Below the pieces are notes generated by a model, which was not told where the DNA came from, made no database searches, and saw only the letters and a program-made list of their open reading frames with translations. From positions 1-38,428 of the forward strand of contig CAJWWA010000003.1 in assembly GCA_913048495.1 (NCBI GenBank): DNA of 38,428 nucleotides. Direction: 5' to 3'. Of this stretch, positions 28,264 through 35,787 are shown one piece after another (positions within the stretch are counted from its first letter, which is position 1; each line of letters opens with the position of its first letter). The DNA comes from an uncultured Halieaceae bacterium (lineage in GTDB: Bacteria > Pseudomonadota > Gammaproteobacteria > Pseudomonadales > Halieaceae). A program made the translations under genes and the position numbers.

Positions 28264-28546
28264 TAACACCATGGTCGCCACGGGGAGTGATCCCCGTTGG
28301 AAAAAGAGGGCTCATACGGTGAACGCTAAGGGGCTGGCAGTGAAAAGCCCTACGCCAACGCCGTCCGGTGAATGGGAAACCAGCAAGCCGGCTAGAGACT
28401 CATAGGCTCCTACCGATGCCCAGGGCATCCACGGAGTACTAGGGTGGGCATGAAGATGCTCACAACACGCCCTCCCCTGCCACCGGGCCTGGCCCGATGC
28501 AGGTGAAGGAATAGTCCAGCCCATGTCGAAAGGCATGGATCAGCTG
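28264..28546 (+). ncRNA. Group I intron in the T-loop of tmRNA
   Basis: The intron is self-splicing in type and lies between T-loop U59 and U60. P1: CGAU|UA (28260-28265) pairs with UGGUCG (28272-28277), giving the splice-site pair U28263.G28274. P2: ACGGGG (28280-28285) with CCCCGU (28292-28297). P3: CAU-A-CGGU (28313-28320) with ACCGAUG (28412-28418), one bulge. P7: GACU (28397-28400) with AGUC (28513-28516), in the classic contexts AGAGACU and AUAGUCC. P9: CCAUG (28521-28525) with CAUGG (28534-28538). The last base is G28546 (omega-G). A UGG-GAAA-CCA tetraloop hairpin is at 28373-28382. There is no homing endonuclease ORF. The subgroup was not assigned. Confidence 0.92.
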
Positions 28547-28568
28547 TCCCGCCGCCTCCACCAATTCC

Positions 28569-28602
28569 CCTCCTCGGCCCAAGGCCGGGGAGGATTTTCT
28601 TT
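28569..28602 (+). terminator. Intrinsic terminator of ssrA
   Basis: An 11-bp stem, CCTCCTCGGCC (28569-28579) with GGCCGGGGAGG (28583-28593), closed by a CAA loop and containing one T.G pair, is followed by ATTTTCTTT. It begins 6 nt after the tmRNA CCA end. Confidence 0.9.
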
Positions 28603-28666
28603 CCGCCGCAGAATACAGTTCGAGCGCACGTTGTGCCTTCTTGCGTGGCATTGCTAGGCTTTAGAC

Positions 28667-29908
28667 ATGCCGCTGATTGCCAGGCGCGCCCGCCGGTTGT
28701 GCCGGGGGCATCGCAAAGCTAGCGCGAAGAGGCGCAAGGACGGCGTCAAAGATCCCTGTGTGCGGGTTCGGCACGCGATGGTCCTGGTGGTCTGCCTGCA
28801 GGGCCCCTGCGTCACCGCACAAGGTCTTACCCTCGGCCCCATCGACGTGGGGGGCGCGGTGCGCGCCAACCTGCTGAACAAGAGCTGGGAAACCCGCAAG
28901 CGCTTTCCCCGCGACGCTCTTGAGTTCGACACGTTGCGCCTGCGCCTGGATTTCGAACAGGATCAGTGGGAAGGCTCGTCGCAGTACCGGTTCTACTACT
29001 ACGACGAAACGGACCGCTACACTCACTTTCTCCACCATGCCTGGGTCGGCTACCGGCTGGCGCCGGGACGCACGCTGCGCGCCGGCGTGCACCAGGTCCC
29101 CTTCGGCAACCTGCCCTACAACTCCCACAGCTATTTCTTTTCCCTGGCCTACTACGTGGGACTTGAAGACGACTACGACCTGGGCATCAAGTACACCGAC
29201 CGGCGCGGCCTCTGGCGCTTCGACCTTGCGTGGTACCTCGAAGACGAGGGTAGTGGCTACGGCGACAGCAGGGACAGCGCTCGCTACTCCTACGATGTGG
29301 TGAAAAGCGCCACCTCAGCCAACGGCGAGGAGAACCAGCTCAACGCCCGGGCCAGCTATACGCTGGCGCATGGCGAGCACGGGGCATCGCAGGTCGGGGT
29401 TTCCCTCCAGGCGGGGGAGGTGCCCAACGACGCTACCGGCAGGACGGGCAGCCAGGTAGCCGCGGCCCTGCACTGGAACGGGGACTTCGGCCCCTGGAAT
29501 CTCAAGGTGCAGAGCGCCTGGTACCGCTACAACCTCGAGAACCCCCCGGGGCAGGCGGACACGGCCGTCGTCATGGGGGCCTACGATTTCCCCTACCGTG
29601 TCGCTGCGGAGGGCACCCTGCACAGCGTCGGCATCAGCTACCACTGGGACGTGGACTGGGGCACGGTCACCGGCATCACCGCCTACGAGGACTACAGCGT
29701 GCTGCGCAAGGCCGGGGCGGACTTCGAGGACTCCATGCAGAATGTCGTCGGCGTTTCCGTCGACGCCGCGCCACTATTCATCTACGCGGACATCGCGCTC
29801 GGCCAGCATAACGCCTGGATCGGCCGTGACTTCGGCACGGCCCTTGCCAGCGGCGGGGACGACGACCTCCATGTGCGGGTAAACCTCAACATCGGCGCCT
29901 ACTTCTAG
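28667..29908 (+). CDS. Outer-membrane beta-barrel (porin-like) protein
   Basis: This protein of up to 413 residues has amphipathic beta-strands throughout (for example FDTLRLRLDFEQDQWEGSSQYRFYYYDE is typical in pattern), an HHAWVGYRLAPGRTLRAGVHQVPFG segment as in phosphate-porin-like barrels, and a C-terminal Phe (NIGAYF), the BAM recognition residue. The start is uncertain. A Sec-type signal seems to begin near GTG 28760 or ATG 28778 (MVLVVCLQGPCVTA-QG), while ATG 28667 would give an unusually long basic N-region. A possible promoter (TTGTGC 28631, TAGGCT 28655, spacing 18) would start transcription near 28667 and favours a later start. The transported substrate is unknown. Confidence 0.8.
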   Translation: MPLIARRARRLCRGHRKASAKRRKDGVKDPCVRVRHAMVLVVCLQGPCVTAQGLTLGPIDVGGAVRANLLNKSWETRKRFPRDALEFDTLRLRLDFEQDQWEGSSQYRFYYYDETDRYTHFLHHAWVGYRLAPGRTLRAGVHQVPFGNLPYNSHSYFFSLAYYVGLEDDYDLGIKYTDRRGLWRFDLAWYLEDEGSGYGDSRDSARYSYDVVKSATSANGEENQLNARASYTLAHGEHGASQVGVSLQAGEVPNDATGRTGSQVAAALHWNGDFGPWNLKVQSAWYRYNLENPPGQADTAVVMGAYDFPYRVAAEGTLHSVGISYHWDVDWGTVTGITAYEDYSVLRKAGADFEDSMQNVVGVSVDAAPLFIYADIALGQHNAWIGRDFGTALASGGDDDLHVRVNLNIGAYF

Positions 29909-30040
29909 TCACGCAACCCGGCACCGCAGGGAACAGCAGGAATGGCCTCGGTGTCGCAACGCTGGCTCGTCGCAGCAAAAGGAGCGTTTCGGCGACATGT
30001 AGCCGGCGGGTACTGGCAGGCCCTGCCGTCTTCAGGGGAC

Positions 30041-31159
30041 TCACTGCTGCCCGGCACCACCTGACAGAAAATAGAAGTAGGCGTAAGGCACGAGGCCCGC
30101 CAACGTCGGTTTGAGCGGCGCGGCAAGGGGTGATGCCAGAGCCCGATAGCGGCAGGCACGGAGATACCAGCGCTGTAGCAGCACCGATGGGGTTCGCCGG
30201 TGCTCCTTCGCCATGACGGCATACTCCCGACGCTCGACCCAACTCGTGGGCTCGCGCTGCAGCGCCGCCATCACGCGTTCCGGCACCGCCGCCTCCCACT
30301 CCGCCACAAGGTAGCCGAGCGTATGCCTCAGCTGGCAGAGCATACGCGTCCGACGGGCCAGGTCCAGGACGACATCCCAGTCGATGCCTGACCCTTCGTC
30401 GCCGAGCAAAGTCAGCGCATCCGGAATCCAGGCGAGCTTTGCCTCGCTCCAGCGCGCGCCGTGCACGCAGGCGTGGTACAGCAGCAACGTATCCGATGGC
30501 AGGCGCACCGGGGTGCCGCGCCAGTCCACGTTCTGCGCACCCTCGTAAAGCGACGCTTCGTCCATGGGCACGAAGCGCGTCAGCTGGGCATGGAGGTCTA
30601 CCTCACTGCCGTTCCGCCGAAAGCCCCAGCCATGCTGGAACGCGACTTCCTGGAGACGGAGCAGGCGTTTCCTATCGATCCTCGCGGGGCTCCATCCAGC
30701 GCCGGCGACGGCAGCAACCGCCGCCGCGAAGCTTGCTCGCGGTACCAACACATCGATATCGACCATGTAGCGCACGCCATCATCCCGGTAATGGCGAAGA
30801 CTCATCGCCCCGCCCTTGAGAAGCATCGGCTCGATACCTGCACGCTCGAGTTCGCCGAGGAACTGGCGGGCCTGAAGGAAAAGGGCCTGGTTGCGAAACC
30901 AGCTGTGCCGGTACACGACCTTCAGGCGAGCGCCGCAGGGCACGACGTCGCTCCCCCGGCAGAGGTTTCGATAAACCATCGGCAAAAGCCGGAAGGAGGC
31001 GGCATCCATGTGCTCCAGATCGCCCCGCTCCAGCCACTGCTGCCAGGCCTCCCGGGCTACCGGCCCGGTTGCAATCGCCGCCCGCAGCAGCAGCGCCTGC
31101 TGTGCGCTCGGTGCACAGTCGTGCAGTTCGTAGGCAGAACTTACTGCGAGCGCGCTCAT
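30041..31159 (-). CDS. NTP_transf_5-type nucleotidyltransferase family protein
   Basis: This 372-residue cytosolic protein matches the uncharacterised nucleotidyltransferase family often found with HprK-like kinases and PqqD-like proteins. The family signature is LKGGAMSLRHY (from 114) followed by MVDIDVLVP (132-140), where Asp134 and Asp136 are the likely metal ligands. The C-terminal half is helical. It is the last gene of the right-hand operon: its ATG overlaps the stop of the glycosyltransferase upstream by 4 nt. In other clusters such proteins accompany modified peptides or exopolysaccharides; what they transfer is not known. Confidence 0.88.
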   Translation of the reverse strand: MSALAVSSAYELHDCAPSAQQALLLRAAIATGPVAREAWQQWLERGDLEHMDAASFRLLPMVYRNLCRGSDVVPCGARLKVVYRHSWFRNQALFLQARQFLGELERAGIEPMLLKGGAMSLRHYRDDGVRYMVDIDVLVPRASFAAAVAAVAGAGWSPARIDRKRLLRLQEVAFQHGWGFRRNGSEVDLHAQLTRFVPMDEASLYEGAQNVDWRGTPVRLPSDTLLLYHACVHGARWSEAKLAWIPDALTLLGDEGSGIDWDVVLDLARRTRMLCQLRHTLGYLVAEWEAAVPERVMAALQREPTSWVERREYAVMAKEHRRTPSVLLQRWYLRACRYRALASPLAAPLKPTLAGLVPYAYFYFLSGGAGQQ

Positions 31160-31830
31160 GACCGCCGGCGGTCCAGGTGCCGCTTGAGCACGGCAAGGTA
31201 TTCACTGCGCGCCGCGGCGTTGCCCAGCCCCTTGTTGGCGCCGTGCAGCCGCCGGTACATCACCACATCGTCCATCCCCGCCTGGCGAAGGCCGGCCTGC
31301 AGGATTCTCGTCGCCCATTCCACGACCTCGGTCTGGCGAAACGTCTCGGAGAAGCCACCCGTCCGTTCGAAGGCTTCACGCCGAAGAAGGGCCGCCCCCG
31401 GGTGAGGTGCTGCCAGCACAGGCAGGTCGCTTGCTGCCGGATCGTCGCCATCGCGAAACTCACGCACGCCTCCCCAGACCATGTCGAGGGTCGGGTCATC
31501 GGCCAGGGCTGCAAGCTGGCGAGAGAGCTTGCCCGGCGCCCAGAGATCGTCAGCATCGAGGAAGGCGAGATAATCGCCGCGCGCCCTGGCCGCCCCCAGA
31601 TTGCGCGCCGCGCCGCTGCCCGCGTTGTCCTGGCGGAAAACCCGCACCTGATCTCCGAAAGGGCAGAGTACCGCCGCCGTACCATCCGTGGAGCCGTCGT
31701 CGACGACGATGACGTCCAGGTTGGCACCCTCCTGGCCAAGAGCCGACTCGAGGGCGGCGGCCAGGAAAGCCTCCGCGTTGTACGCGGGAATCACGACGGT
31801 GACCAGCGGCAGCGCACACTTTGCCTTCAT
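31156..31830 (-). CDS. GT2 family glycosyltransferase
   Basis: This 224-residue GT-A fold enzyme has VTVVIPAYNAEAF at the N-terminus, DDGSTDGT at 44-51 and the metal-binding DADD at 92-95. It transfers a sugar from a nucleotide-sugar to an unknown acceptor. It is compact, lacking the C-terminal membrane helices of polysaccharide synthases, so it is probably cytosolic or peripheral. The start overlaps the methyltransferase stop (TGATG) and its stop overlaps the nucleotidyltransferase start (ATGA). It is one of three similar GT2 genes in this operon. Confidence 0.92.
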   Translation of the reverse strand: MKAKCALPLVTVVIPAYNAEAFLAAALESALGQEGANLDVIVVDDGSTDGTAAVLCPFGDQVRVFRQDNAGSGAARNLGAARARGDYLAFLDADDLWAPGKLSRQLAALADDPTLDMVWGGVREFRDGDDPAASDLPVLAAPHPGAALLRREAFERTGGFSETFRQTEVVEWATRILQAGLRQAGMDDVVMYRRLHGANKGLGNAAARSEYLAVLKRHLDRRRS

Positions 31831-32525
31831 CAGAAATCCTCAAACCAGTCCCAGTTCCGCCGGTCCTCCGCCCGCTTGCGTACGGCGGCGAGGCGGTACT
31901 CCGGTACGCCGGCGGCACGCCGCACGCGCGCCACCCGGGAGCGCCGGAAGTCATCGGGCAATGGCAGACGTTCATAGGCGGGGAAGCTGAGCACCTGTGC
32001 GAGAACCTTCTGCAAGGAAGGCATGTGCACGTCATCGAAGACGATCACGCCTCCCGGCGCCAGCATGCGATTGATGAAGTAGAACTCCACGGCGACCTGG
32101 TCGAAGGTGTGCCATCCATCAATGTAGGCAAAATCATACCGGGCCCCGGCGGCAAGCAGCCGGGGCAGGCAGAGCTCCGATAGCTCCTCATGGAAAACGA
32201 GCCCCCCGGGGATCCCCGCCTCCTGTAGATGGCGCAGACCGGCACCGTGCCAGTCCCGGGTCTGAAAGGCATCGATGATGTCGTAACGCTCCGGCGGATC
32301 TTCAAGGGCAGCCAGTATGCTGAGCGTTGAAACCCCATAGGCCAGGCCCACCTCGAGGATCCGCGCGGGCCGTTGGTCGCGCAGCCAGCGCTGTAGCAGC
32401 TTAGCCTCGACGACCGGCAGTTCCGAGTGCAGCGGCAGCGTATCGCCCTCCGCGGTAACGATGACACCGGCGGACCTCAGGCGCTCGAGCACCTGCATAG
32501 CCGCTTCACGCCGGTCGCTACTCAT
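31830..32525 (-). CDS. Class I SAM-dependent methyltransferase (Methyltransf_24 type)
   Basis: This 231-residue enzyme has SAM-binding motif I as ILEVGLAYGVST (from 56) and the Methyltransf_24 mark YIDGWHTFDQV at 134-144, followed by GGVIVFDDVHMP. Members methylate small molecules or sugars; the acceptor here is unknown. It lies between two glycosyltransferases with start/stop overlaps on both sides, so it probably methylates the same glycan or conjugate. Confidence 0.9.
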   Translation of the reverse strand: MSSDRREAAMQVLERLRSAGVIVTAEGDTLPLHSELPVVEAKLLQRWLRDQRPARILEVGLAYGVSTLSILAALEDPPERYDIIDAFQTRDWHGAGLRHLQEAGIPGGLVFHEELSELCLPRLLAAGARYDFAYIDGWHTFDQVAVEFYFINRMLAPGGVIVFDDVHMPSLQKVLAQVLSFPAYERLPLPDDFRRSRVARVRRAAGVPEYRLAAVRKRAEDRRNWDWFEDF

Positions 32526-33223
32526 CTTGAGCCCCGGCGCTTGCGATCGATCGACGCCCGCAGCAGCTGGAACAGCTCCCGGTGGATCACCGCCGCCTGG
32601 CTGGATTGGTTGGCGCGGTGGATTCGCCGCTCCAGCGTCACATCGGGCAGTAGCCTCATCGGCAGCCCCGCATCCCGAGCTCGCGCAAACCAGTCTGCAT
32701 CGCTTGAAATCGGGTAGCGAGGGTCGAACCCACCGAGCTCAGCAAAGACTGAGCGGCGCACCATGAGACCACCGGGAAGGAAGGCAGGCAGCGGTTCTCC
32801 GAGGGGCTGCAGGCGGAACCAGTCCGGGCAGTCGGCCCCGGGCTCCAGGAAGCAGCGCTGGTGCGCCACGGTGTAGGCAAGAGCGGGCTCGAGACCGAAA
32901 GCACACAGATGTGTTGCGAGCGCCTCGGGGCGCCAGCGGTCGTCCTGATCGAGAAACGCGAGGTATTCACCACGCGCCACAGCGACACCGCGGTTGCGCG
33001 CGACGGTAACGCCGGCGTTACCCTGGCTCAGCAGGCGAACCGACGGATGCTTCCGCTCGTGGTACTCGGCAATGCGCCGGGTTCCGTCGCTCGAGCCGTC
33101 ATCGACCAGGATCACCTCGAAGTCAGCCTCCACCTGGCCCAGCACACTCGCAAGCGCCTCGGCGAGGAATGCCTCACCGTTATGGAGCGGCATGATCACG
33201 CTGACCACGGGCGTCCCGGACAT
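32522..33223 (-). CDS. GT2 family glycosyltransferase
   Basis: This 233-residue GT-A glycosyltransferase has VSVIMPLHNGEAF at 7-19, DDGSSDGT at 41-48 and DQDD at 92-95, in which the second position is Gln rather than the more usual Ala. The N-terminal 20 residues are nearly the same as in the GT2 at 34065-34736, pointing to duplication. Its ATG overlaps the sulfotransferase stop (TAATG), and its stop overlaps the methyltransferase start by 4 nt. Sugar donor and acceptor are unknown. Confidence 0.92.
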   Translation of the reverse strand: MSGTPVVSVIMPLHNGEAFLAEALASVLGQVEADFEVILVDDGSSDGTRRIAEYHERKHPSVRLLSQGNAGVTVARNRGVAVARGEYLAFLDQDDRWRPEALATHLCAFGLEPALAYTVAHQRCFLEPGADCPDWFRLQPLGEPLPAFLPGGLMVRRSVFAELGGFDPRYPISSDADWFARARDAGLPMRLLPDVTLERRIHRANQSSQAAVIHRELFQLLRASIDRKRRGSR

Positions 33224-34068
33224 TACCAGTCCTCCGTGCGCTCGTAGCCGAGCTGCACCAGCAGTTCACCGTAGCGCTCCCGGAAACGGCGCCGCAGTTC
33301 GGGTGTGAAATGCTGCCGCCAGCTTCCGGGCAGCCCCGAGCGGTAGTGATGCATCGGATCGGTCTCCCCGGGACGGCGACCTCCCGACTTCGCGGTGAAG
33401 TCATGGCGCCGGATACTCCCTTCGAGAGTCCGCGGGTCTACCCGTGTGCTGCGCCACCGGGGCACGCCGGGCGCGCCGAACTCCGCTTCCAGGCGCGCCG
33501 CCAACTTGTTCCACACCCGGATCGCCTGCGAGAGAGCGACCGCACGAGGTTCGACAGCCAGCCCCCACTGCCGCAGCAGGCGCTCGACATGTTCCACGGG
33601 ACGGGCGACAACCTCTTCAAAGCGCCACTCGCAGATGCGCTCATCGCCGTAAGGCCAGGCAGCCATCGCCGAGAACTGATCCTGCCGGCAATCGAGCTCC
33701 AGGAGCAGTCCCTCCTCCTCTCCAGCGGCCTCCAGTTCCCGTCGATGGGCGGCGAGTTCCGGCCAATCAGTGGTGGGATGGCTGAAGCGATGGGCAAAGT
33801 AGGAGGACACGAGCACATCACGTGGGTCGCGAACAAGATGCACGCCGCGGAATGCGGGCAGCGCTGCGAGAAGCTCCGGACGCGCATTGCTGAAGACGAC
33901 GAAATCGGGCGCACTGTGAGGGCTGTCAGATGCGAGCACCGCAGGCAGGCTCCCGGCATCATGGATCACCGACCGGCGCCAACCGAAGGAGGCGCAGAGT
34001 TCACGGAAGACAGCGCTACTCCAGGTGCTGGCGCTGCGATGATGGGCAAACAGGCAGAGAACTGTCAC
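33223..34068 (-). CDS. Sulfotransferase family protein
   Basis: This 281-residue PAPS-dependent sulfotransferase candidate has the 5'-phosphosulfate loop HHRSASTW at 9-16 and the 3'-phosphate-binding VRDPRDVLVSSY at 79-90. Acceptors of this family are carbohydrates, lipids or peptide tyrosines; the neighbours favour a glycan. The start is a GTG at 34068, overlapping the preceding glycosyltransferase stop as GTGA. No PAPS-synthesis genes (cysDN, cysC) lie in the window, so PAPS must come from elsewhere. Confidence 0.9.
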   Translation of the reverse strand: MTVLCLFAHHRSASTWSSAVFRELCASFGWRRSVIHDAGSLPAVLASDSPHSAPDFVVFSNARPELLAALPAFRGVHLVRDPRDVLVSSYFAHRFSHPTTDWPELAAHRRELEAAGEEEGLLLELDCRQDQFSAMAAWPYGDERICEWRFEEVVARPVEHVERLLRQWGLAVEPRAVALSQAIRVWNKLAARLEAEFGAPGVPRWRSTRVDPRTLEGSIRRHDFTAKSGGRRPGETDPMHHYRSGLPGSWRQHFTPELRRRFRERYGELLVQLGYERTEDW

Positions 34069-34736
34069 GAGGATTCAGCGCGCAGCCGGCGGCGGTGCTT
34101 GGCCACCACCCGAAGCGTGTAGTGCCGGACGAGGTCCCGCCGGTTGGTGAGATTTCCCGCGTGGCGCCGGTAGAGCGTCGCCACGCGCGGCTCTCTGCGA
34201 ATGGCTGTAGCCGCGGTCGCGGCGGCGAAAAACCAGTCCACGTCTTCACAGTAAACGAGAGACTCGTCCAGGTAACCCACGCTGTTGAAGACCTCTCGGC
34301 GGAACAGCCCCGTGCAGAGGGAATTGGCGAAGAGAGGCGCCCCGGTGGCAACCCACTGCCCCTCCCACTCGTGCAGTTCCTGCAGCTGCCCCTGGACAAC
34401 GGCGAGCCCGGGATCGGCATCCAGCGCGGCTATCTGCCAGGCCAGGCGATCGTCAGGCCAGCGATCGTCGGCGTCGATGAAGGCCAGGTACGCGCCCCGC
34501 GCGGCGCGGATGCCGCGGTTGCGTGCGGCGGCCGGCCCGGACCGTGGCTGCGTCAACAGTCTTGCCGGGGCGCCGCATGCACGTACCCTGTCGGCGCCGC
34601 CGTCGTCTGAACCGTCATCGACCACCAGTATCTCCAGCTGCGCCAGGTCCTGCTCACAGACGCTCTGCAGGGCATCCACGACAAACGCCTCACCATTGTG
34701 CAACGGCATGATGACCGAGACCCGGGGGGCGCTCAT
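34065..34736 (-). CDS. GT2 family glycosyltransferase
   Basis: This 223-residue GT-A glycosyltransferase has VSVIMPLHNGEAF at 6-18, DDGSDDGG at 40-47 and DADD at 88-91. It is the most upstream of three GT2 genes in the operon and close in sequence at its N-terminus to the one at 32522-33223. Its ATG overlaps the HprK-like gene by 4 nt (ATGA), and its stop overlaps the sulfotransferase GTG. Substrates are unknown. Confidence 0.92.
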   Translation of the reverse strand: MSAPRVSVIMPLHNGEAFVVDALQSVCEQDLAQLEILVVDDGSDDGGADRVRACGAPARLLTQPRSGPAAARNRGIRAARGAYLAFIDADDRWPDDRLAWQIAALDADPGLAVVQGQLQELHEWEGQWVATGAPLFANSLCTGLFRREVFNSVGYLDESLVYCEDVDWFFAAATAATAIRREPRVATLYRRHAGNLTNRRDLVRHYTLRVVAKHRRRLRAESS

Positions 34737-35782
34737 GCGGCGTTCGCCAGCTCGCGCAATAGCCGGACCGCATGATCGGGCTCCGGCCCGAGCGCCAGCT
34801 CATAGCAGGGAACAGCCGAGACCAGGTCCCGAAGGATCGCCGTACTGCCGCGGCCCGCACCGGGAAGCTGGAAGACGGTGGTTGGCGCCAGCGCGAGAAA
34901 GGCCGCGGCGGGGCTCAGGGGAGCCAGGCGCGTAACGGACTCAACGACCCTCGGAACAACGACGGCGCAAAGAGACCGAGGCGCGGAAGATCGCCCCGGT
35001 ACAAACAGAACCGCCTTCTCCCGCCCGCTATCCTGGGGGACGTCTACCAGGGAGCGCAGCTGCGGCACGCGGAGCAGCGCCCGCTCATCGACCTTGGCAG
35101 AGCGATAGAGGCTGTGCAGCTTCGGCAGCGAGCCGGGCTCGACGACCACGTAATCGTCGCCGAGATAACTCATGCCGGCCGCGAGCGCTGCCAGCGCCGT
35201 CGTGGACTTGCCGGAACCGCCCTTTCCGGTGAGCAGCACCGCGGCTTCATCGCCACCTACGGCCGCGCCATGGACGAGTTGCATACCCCGCTCCCCGCAC
35301 CACCAGTGCCAGAGCCCGCGAAGCGGGGCCGCATACTCCCAGTAGGGACAACGCGTCGCGTCGTCGACCCAGGCCACTGCCCTGCCCGCAGCGGCATCAT
35401 GGAGCATCAGTACCCCGGAGCCCGGCTGGAAGGCGACCCGCACGAGGCCCGTTTCGCTGAAGCCATCGATCTCGCCACGGGAAGCCAGGGTGTCGCGCGG
35501 CCATGGAGGCGCAGGCAGCGCCACACCGCTCGCGGCACTGTCCCAGACACAAACCTGCAGCGAAGGCGCGCTGCCACCGGCCACGGGCGTCCGCGCAAGG
35601 GCAGGAAGGAACAAGCGCTGCGCCGCGGTCCCGGCGAAGTCGATGGCAACGACACCACCCGCCAGCGCAAATTGGTGCGACAGGCGCCCGGCTCGCTCCG
35701 CAGCGCGCTCGAAGGCCGCGCACACCTCGCGAAAATACCGGGCTACAACCTCCGGCGCCGGGGCGACAGCGGCGGGCTCCAC
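34733..35782 (-). CDS. HPr-kinase-like (HprK-type) P-loop kinase
   Basis: This 349-residue protein has a P-loop TGKGGSGKSTT starting at 185, followed by YLGDDYV around 207-212, where the Asp pair matches the catalytic region of HPr kinase-like proteins; VHGAAVG just before the P-loop is also typical. True HprK phosphorylates HPr; relatives in biosynthetic clusters phosphorylate other substrates, including lasso-peptide C-terminal serines. The start is a GTG at 35782, 5 nt from the PqqD-like stop, so translation is coupled. There are no PTS genes nearby, which argues against a carbon-catabolite role. The substrate is unknown. Confidence 0.9.
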   Translation of the reverse strand: MEPAAVAPAPEVVARYFREVCAAFERAAERAGRLSHQFALAGGVVAIDFAGTAAQRLFLPALARTPVAGGSAPSLQVCVWDSAASGVALPAPPWPRDTLASRGEIDGFSETGLVRVAFQPGSGVLMLHDAAAGRAVAWVDDATRCPYWEYAAPLRGLWHWWCGERGMQLVHGAAVGGDEAAVLLTGKGGSGKSTTALAALAAGMSYLGDDYVVVEPGSLPKLHSLYRSAKVDERALLRVPQLRSLVDVPQDSGREKAVLFVPGRSSAPRSLCAVVVPRVVESVTRLAPLSPAAAFLALAPTTVFQLPGAGRGSTAILRDLVSAVPCYELALGPEPDHAVRLLRELANAA

Positions 35783-35787
35783 GATGA

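Larger units (their letters stand above)
27888..28563 (+). ncRNA. ssrA: Transfer-messenger RNA (ssrA), interrupted by a group I intron
   Basis: tmRNA rescues stalled ribosomes with SmpB. The 5' end GGGGGCG (27888-27894) pairs fully with CGCCTCC (28553-28559), followed by ACCA. The third pair is G.U, the alanine identity element. The D-loop-like ATACGGATTCGACGG, tag ORF and pseudoknot region follow in normal order. The T-stem GCGGG (28253-28257) is separated from its partner CCCGC (28548-28552) by an extra 283 nt with group I intron structure. The mature RNA would be about 393 nt, a normal size, with T-arm GCGGG-TTCGATT-CCCGC. The gene is one-piece, not permuted. No clear sigma70 promoter is visible upstream. 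Confidence 0.96.

Noticed and set aside
28264-28563. Two-piece (permuted) tmRNA as the explanation for the split
   Set aside because: In permuted ssrA the acceptor piece precedes the coding piece. Here the order is normal, and the break lies within the T-loop with group I core elements.
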